64,000 nucleotides of DNA from Atopobium sp034113385 (GTDB lineage: Bacteria > Actinomycetota > Coriobacteriia > Coriobacteriales > Atopobiaceae). Location: positions 57,540 through 121,539 of the forward strand of contig NZ_JAXEXL010000015.1 in assembly GCF_034113385.1 (NCBI RefSeq), written 5' to 3'. Both the position numbers and the translations under genes were made by a program. Below are positions 15,901 through 23,353 of the stretch, piece by piece (within the stretch, counting starts at the first letter, position 1; every line of letters begins with the position of its first letter). The notes beneath the pieces are model-generated. The model worked only from the letters and a program-made list of their open reading frames with translations. It was not told where the DNA came from and ran no database searches.

Positions 15901-17389
15901 CAACATTGGTACGGCAGTTGGTATTATTGCAGCTCAGTCCATTGGTGAGCCCGGTACCCAGCTTACGATGCGTACCATTCACTCCGGTGGTGTAGCAGGT
16001 GCAGACGATATTACGCAGGGTCTTCCTACCGTTGCTCGTATGTTTGACGTTGTAGGCAACGTTAACGAGAAGATCTTGGGTCGTGAAGCAGACCTGGCCG
16101 AGAACTCCGGTGTTCTTAAGATTATTCCTGAGACCACTGACTACATCCTACAGATTGTGGATCCTGAGGATACGACGCGCGTTATTGTCGAGAAGAAGGT
16201 TCCCGTATCCGTTCGCTTTATGCCTGGCATTGAAGATGGTTGTACGGTTCGTGCTGGTGATCAGATTACCAAGGGCTTTGTAAACTTCCGTCGTTTGCGT
16301 ACGCTTACGGATATTGAATCTACCATGCACATCTTTGTAGAGTCCGTTAAGGACGTCTACACCAGCCAAGGTGTAGATTTGGACGATAAGCACATCGAGG
16401 TAATTGCTCGTCAGATGTTGCGTCGCGTTCAGATTACTAACCCCGGCTCTTCTCGTTACTTGCTTAACCAGTACGTTGATCGTTATGAGTTTGCTGATAC
16501 CGTCAAGGAGATTCAGCTTGCTGGCGGTACGCCTCCTGAGGCAACTCCCGTTATCTTGGGTACCTTGCGTGTTGCAAGCTCTATTGATTCTTGGCTGTCC
16601 AGTGCATCGTTTATCCGTACTGCTGGCGTACTTACCGACGGTGCCATTAGGGGCGAGGTTGACAACCTGCTTGACCTTAAGTCTAACGTTATTGTTGGTA
16701 AGCAGATTCCTGCAGGTACTGGTCTTTCTGCTTACAGTGATGTTGAGCTTACGTATCATGGCACACCTATTACCAAGGTGGCTAACGAGAAGACCTTGCC
16801 TGAGTGGGCACCCGATATGCTCAAGGACATTGAGGAGAAGCTTCCTCAACAGCTTGATTGGGTTGGCGATGAGTACCCCATGGGCGGCGTCTACTCCAAG
16901 AATGGCCGTACGCTTTCCAGTGAGGAAGCCAAGCTGTACTTGTTTGATGACCTGGGAGTATCTCAGCGTTGGACCAACAAGTTTAGTGAGGTTGGTATCG
17001 AGACCGTTGGTGACCTTATCGGTAAAACTGAGGATGACCTGCTGCGCATTGATGGTATTGGTGCAAAGGCCATTGAGGAGCTCCGCGATGGTCTTGAGGC
17101 TCGTAACCTGTTGTATATTCTTGAGCCAGATGATGACGTTGCCGATGACGAGGACTTAGCTCAGCTTCTTAATATGGTGTTTAGCCCCGATGATGACGGC
17201 GACATCATGCTGGGTACTGCAGCCCCCGCAACTCACCGATATACTGATGAGTTGATTGGTGCTCCTTCTACAGGCGCTTCTTCTGGTCTTGAGGCAATTA
17301 ACGAGGATCTTGATTCTCTTGATGATCTTCTCAGCCAGGTGGTTCGTCAGGAGGATGCAGCTGCCGCAGCTGACGATGACGAAGAGTAA
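12953..17389 (+). CDS. rpoC: DNA-directed RNA polymerase beta' subunit with C-terminal HhH extension
   Basis: RpoC, 1478 residues, GTG start with GATAAGGAG upstream. The N-terminal zinc-ribbon cysteines (CSCGKYKG...VCERC), the clamp coiled coil, GKRVDYSGRSVI, the catalytic NADFDGD (532-538), the trigger loop region and the second zinc site (CRSKYGVCQKC) are all present. A conventional beta' ends shortly after IVGKQIPAGTG (about 1254). Here some 220 residues follow. They include a helix-hairpin-helix domain (about 1328-1386) that looks like the RNA polymerase alpha CTD and then a long acidic tail ending ADDDEE. A strong terminator follows. The core function is certain. The extension's role is unknown. 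Confidence 0.97.
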   Translation: MADFDSTDFDAIKISLASADQIRSWSFGEVKKPETINYRTLKPEKDGLFCEKIFGPVKDWECSCGKYKGIRFKGIVCERCGVEVTSAKVRRDRMGHIELAAPVSHIWYFKSPNSFPLARLLDVKGKDLEKILYFASYVITEVDTEAREADKDDLREELAADIEELDAERDEQIARVREQGEDSGNSFDDVEPLTADEVRAEVADIEEEYEEEKTLRREAYERFMQLSKRDLISDESLFREMKRYYSIYFKGGMGAEAVRELLRSVDLEKESKELREIVADVDGQKAKREKAVKRLEIVDAFLEGHNDPADMILDVIPVIPPDLRPMVQLDGGRFAASDLNDLYRRVINRNNRLKRLLDLDAPAIIVNNEKRMLQEAVDALFDNGRRGRPVTGRGGRPLKSLAEALKGKQGRFRQNLLGKRVDYSGRSVIVVDPQLKLHQCGLPKAMALELFKPFVMRRLVELNKVENIKGAKRAIDRAIPAVWDVLEEVIQDRLVLLNRAPTLHRLSIQAFEPVLVEGKAIHLHPLVCAPFNADFDGDQMSVHVPLSTQAQTEARVLMLSSNNVRSPASGKVLTVPSQDMVFGVYFLTTSKDDVAGQGRVFSNFDDAMSAYDSRSDLDIQAKITVRVSATDANVEKDGKKFFRVRNGRDDIVDYDVTEGAARFETTVGRIIFNRQCLPADYPFINYKMVKSDMGKLVNDCCDRYSLTQVEDILDSIKYAGFHFATRAGLTVSVWDAVIPDDKEQMLEEAQAAVNEINENYEDGLLSERERHAEVIQAWTSCTEELGSKMLDGFAEDNPIYMMADSGARGSKTQLRQLAGMRGLMADMSGDTIDLPIKANFREGLEPLEYFISTYGARKGLVDTASHTSDSGYLTRRLVDVAQDVIVREEDCGTDEGVTYNLIKPGTTELNTDLIGRCALNDIMDEKGSVLLAKDEYIESADDIQKLVDAGLKKVELRALLTCRSKYGVCQKCYGWDLSTRRPVNIGTAVGIIAAQSIGEPGTQLTMRTIHSGGVAGADDITQGLPTVARMFDVVGNVNEKILGREADLAENSGVLKIIPETTDYILQIVDPEDTTRVIVEKKVPVSVRFMPGIEDGCTVRAGDQITKGFVNFRRLRTLTDIESTMHIFVESVKDVYTSQGVDLDDKHIEVIARQMLRRVQITNPGSSRYLLNQYVDRYEFADTVKEIQLAGGTPPEATPVILGTLRVASSIDSWLSSASFIRTAGVLTDGAIRGEVDNLLDLKSNVIVGKQIPAGTGLSAYSDVELTYHGTPITKVANEKTLPEWAPDMLKDIEEKLPQQLDWVGDEYPMGGVYSKNGRTLSSEEAKLYLFDDLGVSQRWTNKFSEVGIETVGDLIGKTEDDLLRIDGIGAKAIEELRDGLEARNLLYILEPDDDVADDEDLAQLLNMVFSPDDDGDIMLGTAAPATHRYTDELIGAPSTGASSGLEAINEDLDSLDDLLSQVVRQEDAAAAADDDEE

Positions 17390-17430
17390 TTGTTGTAACG
17401 CTTGTAGCTGTTGTTGGTTATAAAACGTTC

Positions 17431-17468
17431 ATGGCCTGTCCGATTTATTTCGGGCAGGCCATTTTTTG
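17431..17468 (+). terminator. terminator after rpoC
   Basis: ATGGCCTGTCCGA / TCGGGCAGGCCAT hairpin followed by a T6 tract. Confidence 0.94.
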
Positions 17469-17518
17469 TGCGCTTAGGAAGTAGTAGACAAGTGCTTGCT
17501 GTTACATAGTTCGTGACT

Positions 17519-17554
17519 CGTCGTGCCATTATTAATATTAATAATGGCACGACG
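17519..17554. repeat. 36-bp perfect palindrome
   Basis: CGTCGTGCCATTATTAAT joined directly to its exact reverse complement, with no loop. It sits in the gap between the rpoC terminator and the rpsL promoter. It could be a cruciform-forming site, a dimeric regulator target or the scar of an inverted duplication. Parts of the motif (CGACGC, AAAGATACGACG) recur just downstream. Confidence 0.9.
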
Positions 17555-17609
17555 CAAAAGAAACGATGCCAAAGATACGACGCCAAAATATGGTAAGCCT
17601 GTGAAATAA

Positions 17610-17631
17610 GGATACGCCCGGTGCCGTGGTG
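17610..17631 (+). promoter_or_regulatory. GGATACGC motif upstream of the rpsL promoter
   Basis: The 22-bp sequence beginning GGATACGCCCGGTGCC and ending GTGGTG recurs before rplB (18 of 22 identical), in part before rplC, and as a variant before tRNA-Tyr/tuf. It ends 2 bp before the -35 here. A shared regulator site is plausible but unproven. Confidence 0.5.
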
Positions 17632-17633
17632 TG

Positions 17634-17662
17634 TTGACGCTCAAGCTTGAGCGTTGTATCGT
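17634..17662 (+). promoter_or_regulatory. rpsL promoter with a palindrome in its spacer
   Basis: TTGACG (17634-17639), a 17-bp spacer and TATCGT (17657-17662). The spacer and edges form an 18-bp perfect palindrome, ACGCTCAAG/CTTGAGCGT (17637-17654), well placed for a repressor or MerR-like regulator. The rest of the 360-bp rpoC-rpsL gap contains the terminator, the 36-bp palindrome and a leader of about 85 nt. Confidence 0.7.
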
Positions 17663-17750
17663 TCCACATTGCGACAATTCTAGGTGATGGTGCTGCGTCG
17701 CCTTTGAGGGTTAGCATATTTGTTTATCAATAGGTAAGAAGGAGAAAGCT

Positions 17751-18119
17751 TTGCCTACAATTAATCAGCTCGTTCGCCAGGGCCGTGTGAGCGTTAAGGC
17801 CAAGTCCAAGAACGCTGCTCTCCAGCACAACCCACAAAAGCGTGGCGTGTGCACTCGTGTATTTACTACCACCCCTAAGAAGCCTAACTCGGCTCTTCGT
17901 AAGGTTGCTCGTGTACGCCTGGTAAATGGCATCGAGGTAACCGCCTACATTCCTGGTGAGGGCCACAACCTTCAGGAGCACTCCATCGTTCTTATCCGCG
18001 GTGGCCGTGTTCGTGACCTTCCTGGTGTTCGTTACAAGATTGTCCGTGGTGCTTTCGACTGCGCAGCAGTTCAGAACCGTAAGCAGGGTCGTTCCCGCTA
18101 CGGTGCTAAGCGTGGCTAA
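17751..18119 (+). CDS. rpsL: 30S ribosomal protein S12
   Basis: S12, 122 residues, a decoding-centre protein. The TTG start is supported by AGAAGGAG 9 nt upstream and by the universal N-terminus PTINQLVRQGR. TTPKKPNSALRKVARV and LPGVRYKIVRG carry the lysines that change in streptomycin resistance; both appear wild type. First gene of the str-like unit rpsL-rpsG-fusA-rpsJ. Confidence 0.98.
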   Translation: MPTINQLVRQGRVSVKAKSKNAALQHNPQKRGVCTRVFTTTPKKPNSALRKVARVRLVNGIEVTAYIPGEGHNLQEHSIVLIRGGRVRDLPGVRYKIVRGAFDCAAVQNRKQGRSRYGAKRG

Positions 18120-18167
18120 TTAACCAAGGATTAAACGTTCGTTCCCTAAAGTTCTGAGGAGAAAATA

Positions 18168-18638
18168 ATGCCGCGTCGTGCAGCAGCAGTTCGTCGTGAG
18201 GTTCAGCCTGACGCCGTTTACAACAACAGGCTCGTAACCCAGCTTATTAACAAGATTTTGCTTGACGGTAAGAAGTCTACCGCTGAGCGTATTGTATACA
18301 CCGCTTTTGACCTCGTAGCTTCCAAAACCGGCGAGGATGCACTTGCCGTATTCAAGAAGGCTATGGACAACGTACGTCCTACCCTTGAGGTTAAGCCCAA
18401 GCGTGTTGGTGGCGCTACCTATCAGGTACCTATGGAGGTTAACTCCCGTCGTGCTACCACCCTTGCAATCCGTTGGCTCGTTGGTTTTTCTCGCACTCGT
18501 AAAGAGAAGAGCATGGCAGAGCGTCTTGCAAACGAGATTGTAGATGCTTCCAATGGCGTTGGCGCCTCTATCAAGAAGCGCGAAGATGTATTCAAGATGG
18601 CAGAGGCTAACCGCGCCTTCTCCCACTACCGCTTCTAA
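18168..18638 (+). CDS. rpsG: 30S ribosomal protein S7
   Basis: S7, 156 residues, the primary binder of the 16S 3' domain and E-site contact. It starts MPRRAAAVRREVQPDAVY (typical MPRR). KPKRVGGATYQVPMEV and AIRWLVGFSR are diagnostic. The RBS is GAGGAG. It lies between rpsL and fusA in the expected order. Confidence 0.98.
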   Translation: MPRRAAAVRREVQPDAVYNNRLVTQLINKILLDGKKSTAERIVYTAFDLVASKTGEDALAVFKKAMDNVRPTLEVKPKRVGGATYQVPMEVNSRRATTLAIRWLVGFSRTRKEKSMAERLANEIVDASNGVGASIKKREDVFKMAEANRAFSHYRF

Positions 18639-18659
18639 TTGGAAGGTCTGGAGTAATTT

Positions 18660-20756
18660 ATGGCAAAGGTTAAGTATAAACTCGAAGATCTTCGTAACAT
18701 CGGCATCATGGCTCACATTGATGCAGGTAAAACGACGACTACCGAGCGCATTCTTTACTACACGGGTAAGACCCACAAAATTGGTGAGGTTCATGATGGC
18801 GCAGCTACCATGGACTGGATGGTTCAGGAGCAGGAGCGCGGTGTAACCATTACCTCCGCTGCAACTACGTGCTTTTGGAAAGATCACGTCATTCAGATTA
18901 TTGACACCCCTGGTCACGTAGACTTTACCGCTGAGGTAGAGCGCTGCTTGCGTGTTCTTGATGGTGCTGTAGCAGTATTTGACGCTGTTGCAGGTGTACA
19001 GCCTCAGTCCGAGACCGCTTGGCGTCAGGCTTCTAACTACAACGTTCCTCGTATTGCGTTTATCAATAAGTTTGACCGTATTGGTGCAGACTTCTTCCAC
19101 GCTATCGAGACCATGAAAGAGCGCCTATCTGCTAACGCAGTTGCCATCCAGGTTCCTATGGGCGCTGAGGATCAATTCTGGGGTCTTATTGACCTTGTCA
19201 CCTTGGAAGCATGGGACTTCAAAGAGGATGCCAAGGGCATGATTTTCCCCGAGAAGATGGATTCCATTCCTGAGGAGTTTGCAGACATCGTAGCCGAGAA
19301 GCGCGAGGAGCTTCTTGAGGCAGCTGCCGCCTATGATGACGAGCTCATGGAAATGATCCTTGAGGATCAGGAAATTCCTGCCGAGAAGCTCAAGGATGCT
19401 ATCCGTGCTGGTGTTCTTGCCAACGATTTGAACCCTGTATGTGTTGGTTCTGCTTATAAGAACAAGGGTGTTCAAGAGTTGCTTGACGCAGTTATTGATT
19501 ACCTGCCCAGCCCTCTGGATATTCCTGATGTTGAAGGCACCGATCCTAAGACTGGCAATACGCTTACTCGTAAGGCAGACACCAAGGAGCCTTTCTCGGC
19601 TCTTGCCTTTAAGGTTATGACCGACCCCTTCGTAGGTAAGCTTACTTACTTCCGTGTTTATTCGGGTCAGGCAGAGGCTGGTAGCTACGTCTACAACTCC
19701 GTTAAGGATGGTCGCGAGCGCCTTGGTCGCATTCTCGAGATGAACGCTAATGATCGAGTAGACCGTGAAGAGTGCTCTGCAGGTGACATCGTTGCTGCTG
19801 TTGGTCTGAAGAACACCACCACTGGTGACACGCTGTGTGATGAGCATAACAAGATTATTCTTGAGTCCATTGAGTTCTCTGATCCTGTAATTGACGTTGC
19901 AGTAGAGCCTAAGACCAAGGCAGAGCAGGACAAGATGAGCGTTGGTCTTGCCAAGCTTGCTGAGGAGGATCCAACCTTCCAGGTTCACACTGATCATGAG
20001 ACCGGCCAGACCATCATTGCTGGTATGGGCGAGCTCCATCTGGAGATTATTGTTGACCGTCTGCGTCGTGAGTTTAAGGTAGACGCAAACGTTGGTAAGC
20101 CCCAGGTTGCATACCGTGAGACCGCTGGTCATGCAGTTCAGCATGCAGAAGGTAAGTTTGTACGTCAGTCTGGTGGTCGTGGTCAGTATGGCCATGCCAT
20201 TATCGACATGGAGCCAGCAGAGCCCGGTACCGGCTATGAGTTTGTTAACGCAATCGTTGGTGGCGTTATTCCTAAGGAGTACATTCCTTCTATCGATAAG
20301 GGCATTCAGGAAGCTCTGGATAGCGGCGTAGTAGCTGGATATCCTGTAGTAGACATTAAGGTAACCCTGGTCGATGGTTCTTACCACGAGGTAGACTCCT
20401 CTGAAGCCGCATTCAAGATTGCTGGTTCTATGGCAATTAAGGATGCTCTTAAGAAGTCCGATCCTGTCCTGCTTGAGCCTATCGAGGACGTAGTTGTCGA
20501 GACCCCCGAGCAGTACATGGGCGACGTAATGGGCAATCTGTCCAGCCGCCGTGGCAAGATTGAGGGCATGGAAGATCGTAAGGATACCAAGATTATCCGC
20601 GCCAAGGTTCCTCTGGGCGAGATGTTTGGCTATGCAACTGATCTTCGCTCCCAGACGCAGGGCCGCGCGAGCTACACCATGCAGTTCGGCTCTTATGAGG
20701 CAGTCCCCAAAGCTGTTGCCGAGGAGATTGTAAGCAAAGCCGGCGGTAACGCCTAA
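18660..20756 (+). CDS. fusA: elongation factor G
   Basis: EF-G, 698 residues, the translocation GTPase. G motifs are AHIDAGKTTTTERIL, the switch II DTPGHVDFT and NKFDRIGADF. Domain IV has RESGGRGQYGHA-like residues (RQSGGRGQYGHAII), and domain V ends SQTQGRASYTMQFGSYEAVP. It is full length and follows rpsG by 21 nt. tuf is not next to it in this genome; rpsJ follows directly. Confidence 0.98.
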   Translation: MAKVKYKLEDLRNIGIMAHIDAGKTTTTERILYYTGKTHKIGEVHDGAATMDWMVQEQERGVTITSAATTCFWKDHVIQIIDTPGHVDFTAEVERCLRVLDGAVAVFDAVAGVQPQSETAWRQASNYNVPRIAFINKFDRIGADFFHAIETMKERLSANAVAIQVPMGAEDQFWGLIDLVTLEAWDFKEDAKGMIFPEKMDSIPEEFADIVAEKREELLEAAAAYDDELMEMILEDQEIPAEKLKDAIRAGVLANDLNPVCVGSAYKNKGVQELLDAVIDYLPSPLDIPDVEGTDPKTGNTLTRKADTKEPFSALAFKVMTDPFVGKLTYFRVYSGQAEAGSYVYNSVKDGRERLGRILEMNANDRVDREECSAGDIVAAVGLKNTTTGDTLCDEHNKIILESIEFSDPVIDVAVEPKTKAEQDKMSVGLAKLAEEDPTFQVHTDHETGQTIIAGMGELHLEIIVDRLRREFKVDANVGKPQVAYRETAGHAVQHAEGKFVRQSGGRGQYGHAIIDMEPAEPGTGYEFVNAIVGGVIPKEYIPSIDKGIQEALDSGVVAGYPVVDIKVTLVDGSYHEVDSSEAAFKIAGSMAIKDALKKSDPVLLEPIEDVVVETPEQYMGDVMGNLSSRRGKIEGMEDRKDTKIIRAKVPLGEMFGYATDLRSQTQGRASYTMQFGSYEAVPKAVAEEIVSKAGGNA

Positions 20757-20803
20757 GAGACAAACCCTTACGAGCTCATAGCTCAATGATGGAGGTACTT
20801 AAA

Positions 20804-21112
20804 GTGTCAAGCCAGAAGATTAGGATTCGCCTCAAGGGCTACGATCACGAGGTAGTCGATCAGTCCTCGAAGCTTATCGTTGATACCGCACAGAAGACTG
20901 GCGCTCGTGTTTCCGGGCCCATTCCTCTGCCTACCGAGCGCAATCTCTATACGGTGATTCGCTCGCCTCACAAGGATAAGGATAGTCGCGAGCAGTTTGA
21001 GATGCGTACGCACAAGCGTCTTATCGACATCCTTGAGCCTACATCCTCTACAGTTGATTCGCTCATGCGTCTTGACTTGCCTGCAGGTGTAGATATTCAG
21101 ATTAAGCTTTAA
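20804..21112 (+). CDS. rpsJ: 30S ribosomal protein S10
   Basis: S10, 102 residues (VSSQKIRIRLKGYDHEVVDQ...), also known as NusE in antitermination complexes. The GTG at 20804 gives the exact family length and has ATGGAGG 8 nt upstream; the in-frame ATGs 18 bp earlier lie on top of that RBS. In most bacteria rpsJ heads the S10 operon. Here a terminator and an unrelated zinc-ribbon gene separate it from rplC, so it belongs to the rpsL-fusA unit. Confidence 0.97.
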   Translation: MSSQKIRIRLKGYDHEVVDQSSKLIVDTAQKTGARVSGPIPLPTERNLYTVIRSPHKDKDSREQFEMRTHKRLIDILEPTSSTVDSLMRLDLPAGVDIQIKL

Positions 21113-21140
21113 TCAATCTGTTTAGCACGTGGTAATCGTT

Positions 21141-21175
21141 CAGAAGCCCTTGGGAAACCGGGGGCTTCTGTTGTA
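21141..21175 (+). terminator. terminator after rpsJ
   Basis: CAGAAGCCC / GGGCTTCTG stem with a 12-nt loop followed by TTGT. The T-run is weak. Confidence 0.72.
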
Positions 21176-21199
21176 TAAACAGCGCTATAAGGAGTGCGT

Positions 21200-21841
21200 A
21201 TGTTTTGTTCTCAATGTGGTGTCAAGAATTCTGATGAAGCAAAATTCTGTACCAGCTGCGGAGCATCGCTTCACTCAGCTACAGTACATACCTCAGCAGC
21301 CGAACCAAGCGATTCGACGGTAGAAACTAATCCGGTAGCAGAAAACAAGCAAGATACAAAGACTTCTGTAGATCGGATTTTAGATTCTGCCGAAAATGGC
21401 GCTCGTCAGATTACGGAAAGTCTTGCAAAGAAGCACTATCGTTCACTTCAGGAGCGTACTTCAAAGGAAAATATCTGCGTTCTTGCGGGTTTTCTCGGGA
21501 GCATTCTTGGGTGCATAACTCCGTTTTGCACATTTAGCATACCAGGTGCTTCACATAGCGTAAATCTTATTAAAAACGAAAATGGAATACTGATTGTTGG
21601 CGGAGCAGTTGCCGCTCTTGTTTTTTATAATATGTACGCAGATAAGCGCGCGGCGATTTTTAGTGGTATTACGGCATTTTTGGGGTTTAATGCTGTCTTT
21701 ACTGCGGGCGATGCCATCTATAGGTCAAGAGTGGGTGTTTTCTTTACGTATGAGATTGGCTACTATCTGTTATTTGCTGCATCAGTGGCATTTGCAGTTG
21801 CAGCGTACCTTATCTATAAAGATCTCAAAAAGAGTAAATAA
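21200..21841 (+). CDS. zinc-ribbon membrane protein
   Basis: A 213-residue protein starting MFCSQCGVKNSDEAKFCTSCG, a zinc ribbon with C3, C6, C17 and C20. A Ser/Thr-rich linker and an amphipathic region follow, then about four membrane segments near 97-120, 133-152, 155-178 and 185-208. The ATG is preferred over a GTG 6 nt upstream because it has GGAG at a better distance. Proteins of this layout are common in actinobacteria and firmicutes and have no defined function. It interrupts the S10 operon between rpsJ and rplC. Confidence 0.8.
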   Translation: MFCSQCGVKNSDEAKFCTSCGASLHSATVHTSAAEPSDSTVETNPVAENKQDTKTSVDRILDSAENGARQITESLAKKHYRSLQERTSKENICVLAGFLGSILGCITPFCTFSIPGASHSVNLIKNENGILIVGGAVAALVFYNMYADKRAAIFSGITAFLGFNAVFTAGDAIYRSRVGVFFTYEIGYYLLFAASVAFAVAAYLIYKDLKKSK

Positions 21842-21848
21842 ATCTTAT

Positions 21849-21870
21849 GGATACGCCCGAATACGTGGAT
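21849..21870 (+). promoter_or_regulatory. GGATACGC motif upstream of rplC
   Basis: GGATACGCCCGAATACGTGGAT shares its first 11 bases with the motif before rpsL, plus a CGTGG block. It begins 7 nt after the zinc-ribbon gene and about 45 bp before the rplC -35. Confidence 0.45.
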
Positions 21871-21912
21871 GCTTAAGTCCCAGCTAGACGGCAAACTTTT
21901 TATGCGTAGACA

Positions 21913-21941
21913 TTGTGAAGCAGAGAAAATCCGTCTACAAT
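21913..21941 (+). promoter_or_regulatory. promoter of the rplC (S10-like) unit
   Basis: TTGTGA (21913-21918), a 17-bp spacer and TACAAT (21936-21941). The -10 overlaps the arm of a TAGACGG/CCGTCTA inverted repeat. A leader of about 115 nt with several short stems runs to rplC. It could host autoregulation by L4, but no known leader motif was recognised. Confidence 0.65.
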
Positions 21942-22063
21942 AGATGGGCTGCATCACTGGGACACGTGTGTCTCGAAGGTGCAATCACACAAGTTGTGGT
22001 CCGCTGGGGAAGAGCGTAGGGTGCGCTCTATAGGTCCTATGACCACCGAAGGTAAGGATTAGT

Positions 22064-22684
22064 ATGGTCAGCACGATTCTCGGCCGCAAGCTTGGGATGA
22101 CGCAGGTATTTGACGAGAATGATAACGTCGTACCTGTAACCGTAATCCAGGCAGGCCCCTGCGTAATTTCGCAGGTAAAGACGAAGGCAACTGACGGCTA
22201 TGATGCCGTACAGATTGGCTTTGGTGACATCAGGTCCAAGCTCGTAAACAAGCCTATGGCAGGTCATTTTGCCAAGGCCGGCGTTGAGCCTATGCGCACG
22301 CTGCGCGAGGTTCGCGTTGAGGACGGCTCTCAGTTCAATACAGGTGACGTAGTTTCTGTTGCCGATTTTGCTGAGGTTGCTTCTGTAGACGTTACCGGCA
22401 CTTCTAAGGGTAAGGGCTTCCAGGGCACCATCAAGCGTTGGAACTTCCACCGTGGACCTATGACTCACGGTTCTCGTAACCAGCGCAAGCCAGGTTCTAT
22501 TGGCCAGTGTGCATATCCTGCACGCGTCCGTAAGGGCCTCCACATGGCAGGTCACATGGGCGACGAGCGCGTAACCGTTAAGAACCTCAAGCTGGTTCAG
22601 GTTGACGCCGAGCAGAACATCATGCTCGTAAAGGGTGCTGTCCCTGGCGGTAAGAACGCTATCGTCTCTATCCGCATGGCCTAA
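22064..22684 (+). CDS. rplC: 50S ribosomal protein L3
   Basis: L3, 206 residues, an assembly-initiating protein reaching the peptidyl transferase centre. It begins VSTILGRKLGMTQVFDENDNVVPVT. The central loop has FQGTIKRWNFHRGPMTHGSRN with the methylation-site-like GSIGQ segment, then MAGHMG. The RBS is AAGGTAAGGA. It is the first gene of its unit because rpsJ lies in the upstream one. Confidence 0.97.
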   Translation: MVSTILGRKLGMTQVFDENDNVVPVTVIQAGPCVISQVKTKATDGYDAVQIGFGDIRSKLVNKPMAGHFAKAGVEPMRTLREVRVEDGSQFNTGDVVSVADFAEVASVDVTGTSKGKGFQGTIKRWNFHRGPMTHGSRNQRKPGSIGQCAYPARVRKGLHMAGHMGDERVTVKNLKLVQVDAEQNIMLVKGAVPGGKNAIVSIRMA

Positions 22685-22726
22685 GGCCACACAGTACCAA
22701 GTCTTTAGGCTAACAAGGAGAACATG

Positions 22727-23353
22727 ATGTCCAAGATTGAAATCAAAAACGCTGAGGGGAAGGCTGTAGATACAGTCGAGCTCTCCTCTGACGTTTACGG
22801 CATTGAGCCAAACATCTCTGTAGTACACCAGGTTGTTGTATGCCAGGCCGCTTCCATGCGCCAGGGCACTCACGCAACCAAGAATCGTTCTGCTGTTTCT
22901 GGCGGCGGCGTTAAGCCTTGGCGTCAGAAGGGCACCGGTCGTGCTCGTCAGGGTACCATCCGTGCTCCACAGTGGGCAGGCGGTGGCGTAGTCTTCGGAC
23001 CTACCCCTCGCTCTCATGCACGTCGCACTAACGCTAAGGAAGTAAAGCTTGCACTTCGTTCGGTACTTTCTGGCAAGCTTGCAGATGCTGAGCTGGTAGT
23101 AGTAGACAGCCTCAATTTTGATGCTCCTTCTACCAAGCAGGCAGTCGCTCTTCTCAAGAACCTTGAGCTTACGGGCAAGCGTGTTACCGTTGTTGTTTCT
23201 GACGAGGACGTAAACACCTTCTTGTCCTTCCGCAATGTAGAGAAGGTCACGGTAATTGGCGCTTCTGAGGCAACGGCTGCATCCCTCATCGACAACAAGG
23301 CACTTATCATGAGTGCTGATGTTGCTAAGCACTTCGAGGAGGTGCTCGCATAA
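22727..23353 (+). CDS. rplD: 50S ribosomal protein L4
   Basis: L4, about 208 residues. Its extended loop lines the exit tunnel (RQGTHATKNRSAVSGGGVKPWRQKGTGRARQGTIRAPQW). Two adjacent ATGs exist. The second is 6 nt from AAGGAG and is preferred; the first is only 3 nt away. The stop codon overlaps the rplW start by one base, indicating translational coupling. Confidence 0.96.
   Translation: MSKIEIKNAEGKAVDTVELSSDVYGIEPNISVVHQVVVCQAASMRQGTHATKNRSAVSGGGVKPWRQKGTGRARQGTIRAPQWAGGGVVFGPTPRSHARRTNAKEVKLALRSVLSGKLADAELVVVDSLNFDAPSTKQAVALLKNLELTGKRVTVVVSDEDVNTFLSFRNVEKVTVIGASEATAASLIDNKALIMSADVAKHFEEVLA

Noticed and set aside
19125..20786. 553-codon open frame antisense to fusA
   Set aside because: Shadow of EF-G coding sequence, no ribosome binding site or motif.
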